A stretch of DNA of 64,000 nt from Flavobacterium tagetis (GTDB lineage Bacteria; Bacteroidota; Bacteroidia; Flavobacteriales; Flavobacteriaceae), in contig NZ_JAERSF010000002.1 in NCBI RefSeq assembly GCF_016735615.1, positions 124,001-188,000 on the forward strand, written 5' to 3'. Under the pieces are notes generated by a model. The model was not told the origin of the DNA and made no database searches. It saw only the letters and a list, made by a program, of their open reading frames with translations. The position numbers and the translations under genes are program-made. Positions 63,654 to 64,000 of this stretch are shown here, one piece after another (positions within the stretch are counted from its first letter, which is position 1; each line of letters opens with the position of its first letter).

Positions 63654-63732
63654 ACTAGCCCTGATGGGAGCGGCATCCTTTTTCTGGCTTCTTTAGCCAG
63701 GAAAAGATATAGCGGACAGTAGGGAATAGCTC
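63654..63732 (+). repeat. Conserved-end element, copy C
   Basis: Begins ACTAGCCCTGATGGGAGCGG and ends GATATAGCGGACAGTAGGG + AATAGCTCC. In between, ctttttctggct (63678-63689) pairs with agccaggaaaag (63695-63706), a 12-bp hairpin with a 5-nt loop. This is the shortest and simplest of the three copies (see 16488 and 34519). Confidence 0.85.
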
Positions 63733-63999
63733 CTAATCAAAACATTCCATTAAAAGTAAATCGCCTTCACGATGAGTAATGGATACAATACCGTCTTTTT
63801 CGACAGAATTACTGCTTCCGGTTCTGTAACCCATTGTGAGGGTATCGTTGTTTAATTCGTATTTTAAATTCGCTGAATAGATGCCGTTTACAACACCAAT
63901 CGGAATTAGCGAAATTGGTGTTTTTGCAGTATACCATTTTTCAAATTTTGTTGGCAGCAGGAATATTTTAGAATGATCATCAAGAATTACAATTTTGAG
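63733..63999 (-). CDS. C-terminal fragment of a protein running off the window
   Basis: An open frame of 88 residues reads in from the window edge and stops at TAG (63735-63733): it begins LKIVILDDHSKIFLLPTKFE and ends THREGDLLLMECFD. The sequence is a beta-rich domain tail with no motif I recognise. The stop codon abuts the conserved-end element C. Start and family lie outside the window. Confidence 0.7.
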   Translation of the reverse strand, partial: LKIVILDDHSKIFLLPTKFEKWYTAKTPISLIPIGVVNGIYSANLKYELNNDTLTMGYRTGSSNSVEKDGIVSITHREGDLLLMECFD

Positions 64000-64000
64000 C

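Overview
The window is chromosomal DNA from a flavobacterium, most likely the genus Flavobacterium or a close relative. The evidence is low GC content, dense short-spaced genes, promoters of the Bacteroidetes type (TAnnTTTG at -7), many Bacteroidota lipoproteins and the familiar intergenic palindromes of this group. No tRNA, rRNA, CRISPR array, insertion sequence or prophage was recognised. Assignments rest on motifs read by eye; no database search was run.

Region by region: 1-6.4 kb is a minus-strand peptidoglycan-recycling cluster (GH3 N-acetylglucosaminidase cut by the window edge, GNAT acetyltransferase, small repeat protein, AmpG-like permease, GHL10-type glycosidase, anhydro-MurNAc kinase AnmK). 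6.6-8.3 kb holds a small unknown gene preceded by a compact, highly structured RNA, a 28-bp-arm hairpin and an MscS channel. 8.6-20.7 kb carries a YdiJ-like FAD/Fe-S dehydrogenase, an amino-acid permease, a DUF695 protein, a methionine gamma-lyase-like enzyme divergent from an Lrp regulator, a toxin-antitoxin remnant with a broken toxin, Lpd, a lipocalin and DoxX. 21-30.3 kb carries PabB, TilS, a DsbD-type reductase, the ammonium transporter, a Gfo/Idh/MocA oxidoreductase and YifB/ComM.

30.4-39.4 kb is a long minus-strand stretch of small accessory genes: an esterase, a TonB-plug-like secreted protein, an ArsR regulator with two SRPBCC paralogues, lipoproteins, two DinB-like proteins, small membrane proteins and an XRE regulator. 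39.7-41.4 kb is a two-gene DUF262 + HEPN unit that looks like a defence module. 41.6-51.1 kb is core metabolism: LysA, GltD and GltB (glutamate synthase), and SucC. 51.5-55.7 kb has two tandem DUF5694 proteins, a LytS/LytTR two-component pair and a DUF1456 protein. 55.8-64 kb has an oxoamine-synthase-like enzyme with a dipeptide epimerase and an esterase, then a TerB-like protein, UvrB, a lipoprotein hydrolase, a small membrane protein, RlmF and a cut-off gene.

Two themes stand out. Cell-wall turnover appears twice: muramic/glucosamine sugars at the left end and an L-Ala-D/L-Glu epimerase operon at 56 kb. Nitrogen and amino-acid metabolism recurs: Amt, GltBD, LysA, the methionine lyase with its regulator, and a permease. 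The intergenic spaces are unusually rich in dispersed inverted repeats of several families, some present in two or three copies here. The best candidates for new biology are the structured RNA at 6935-7010, the DUF262-HEPN pair, and the three-copy element with conserved ends and a variable hairpin.
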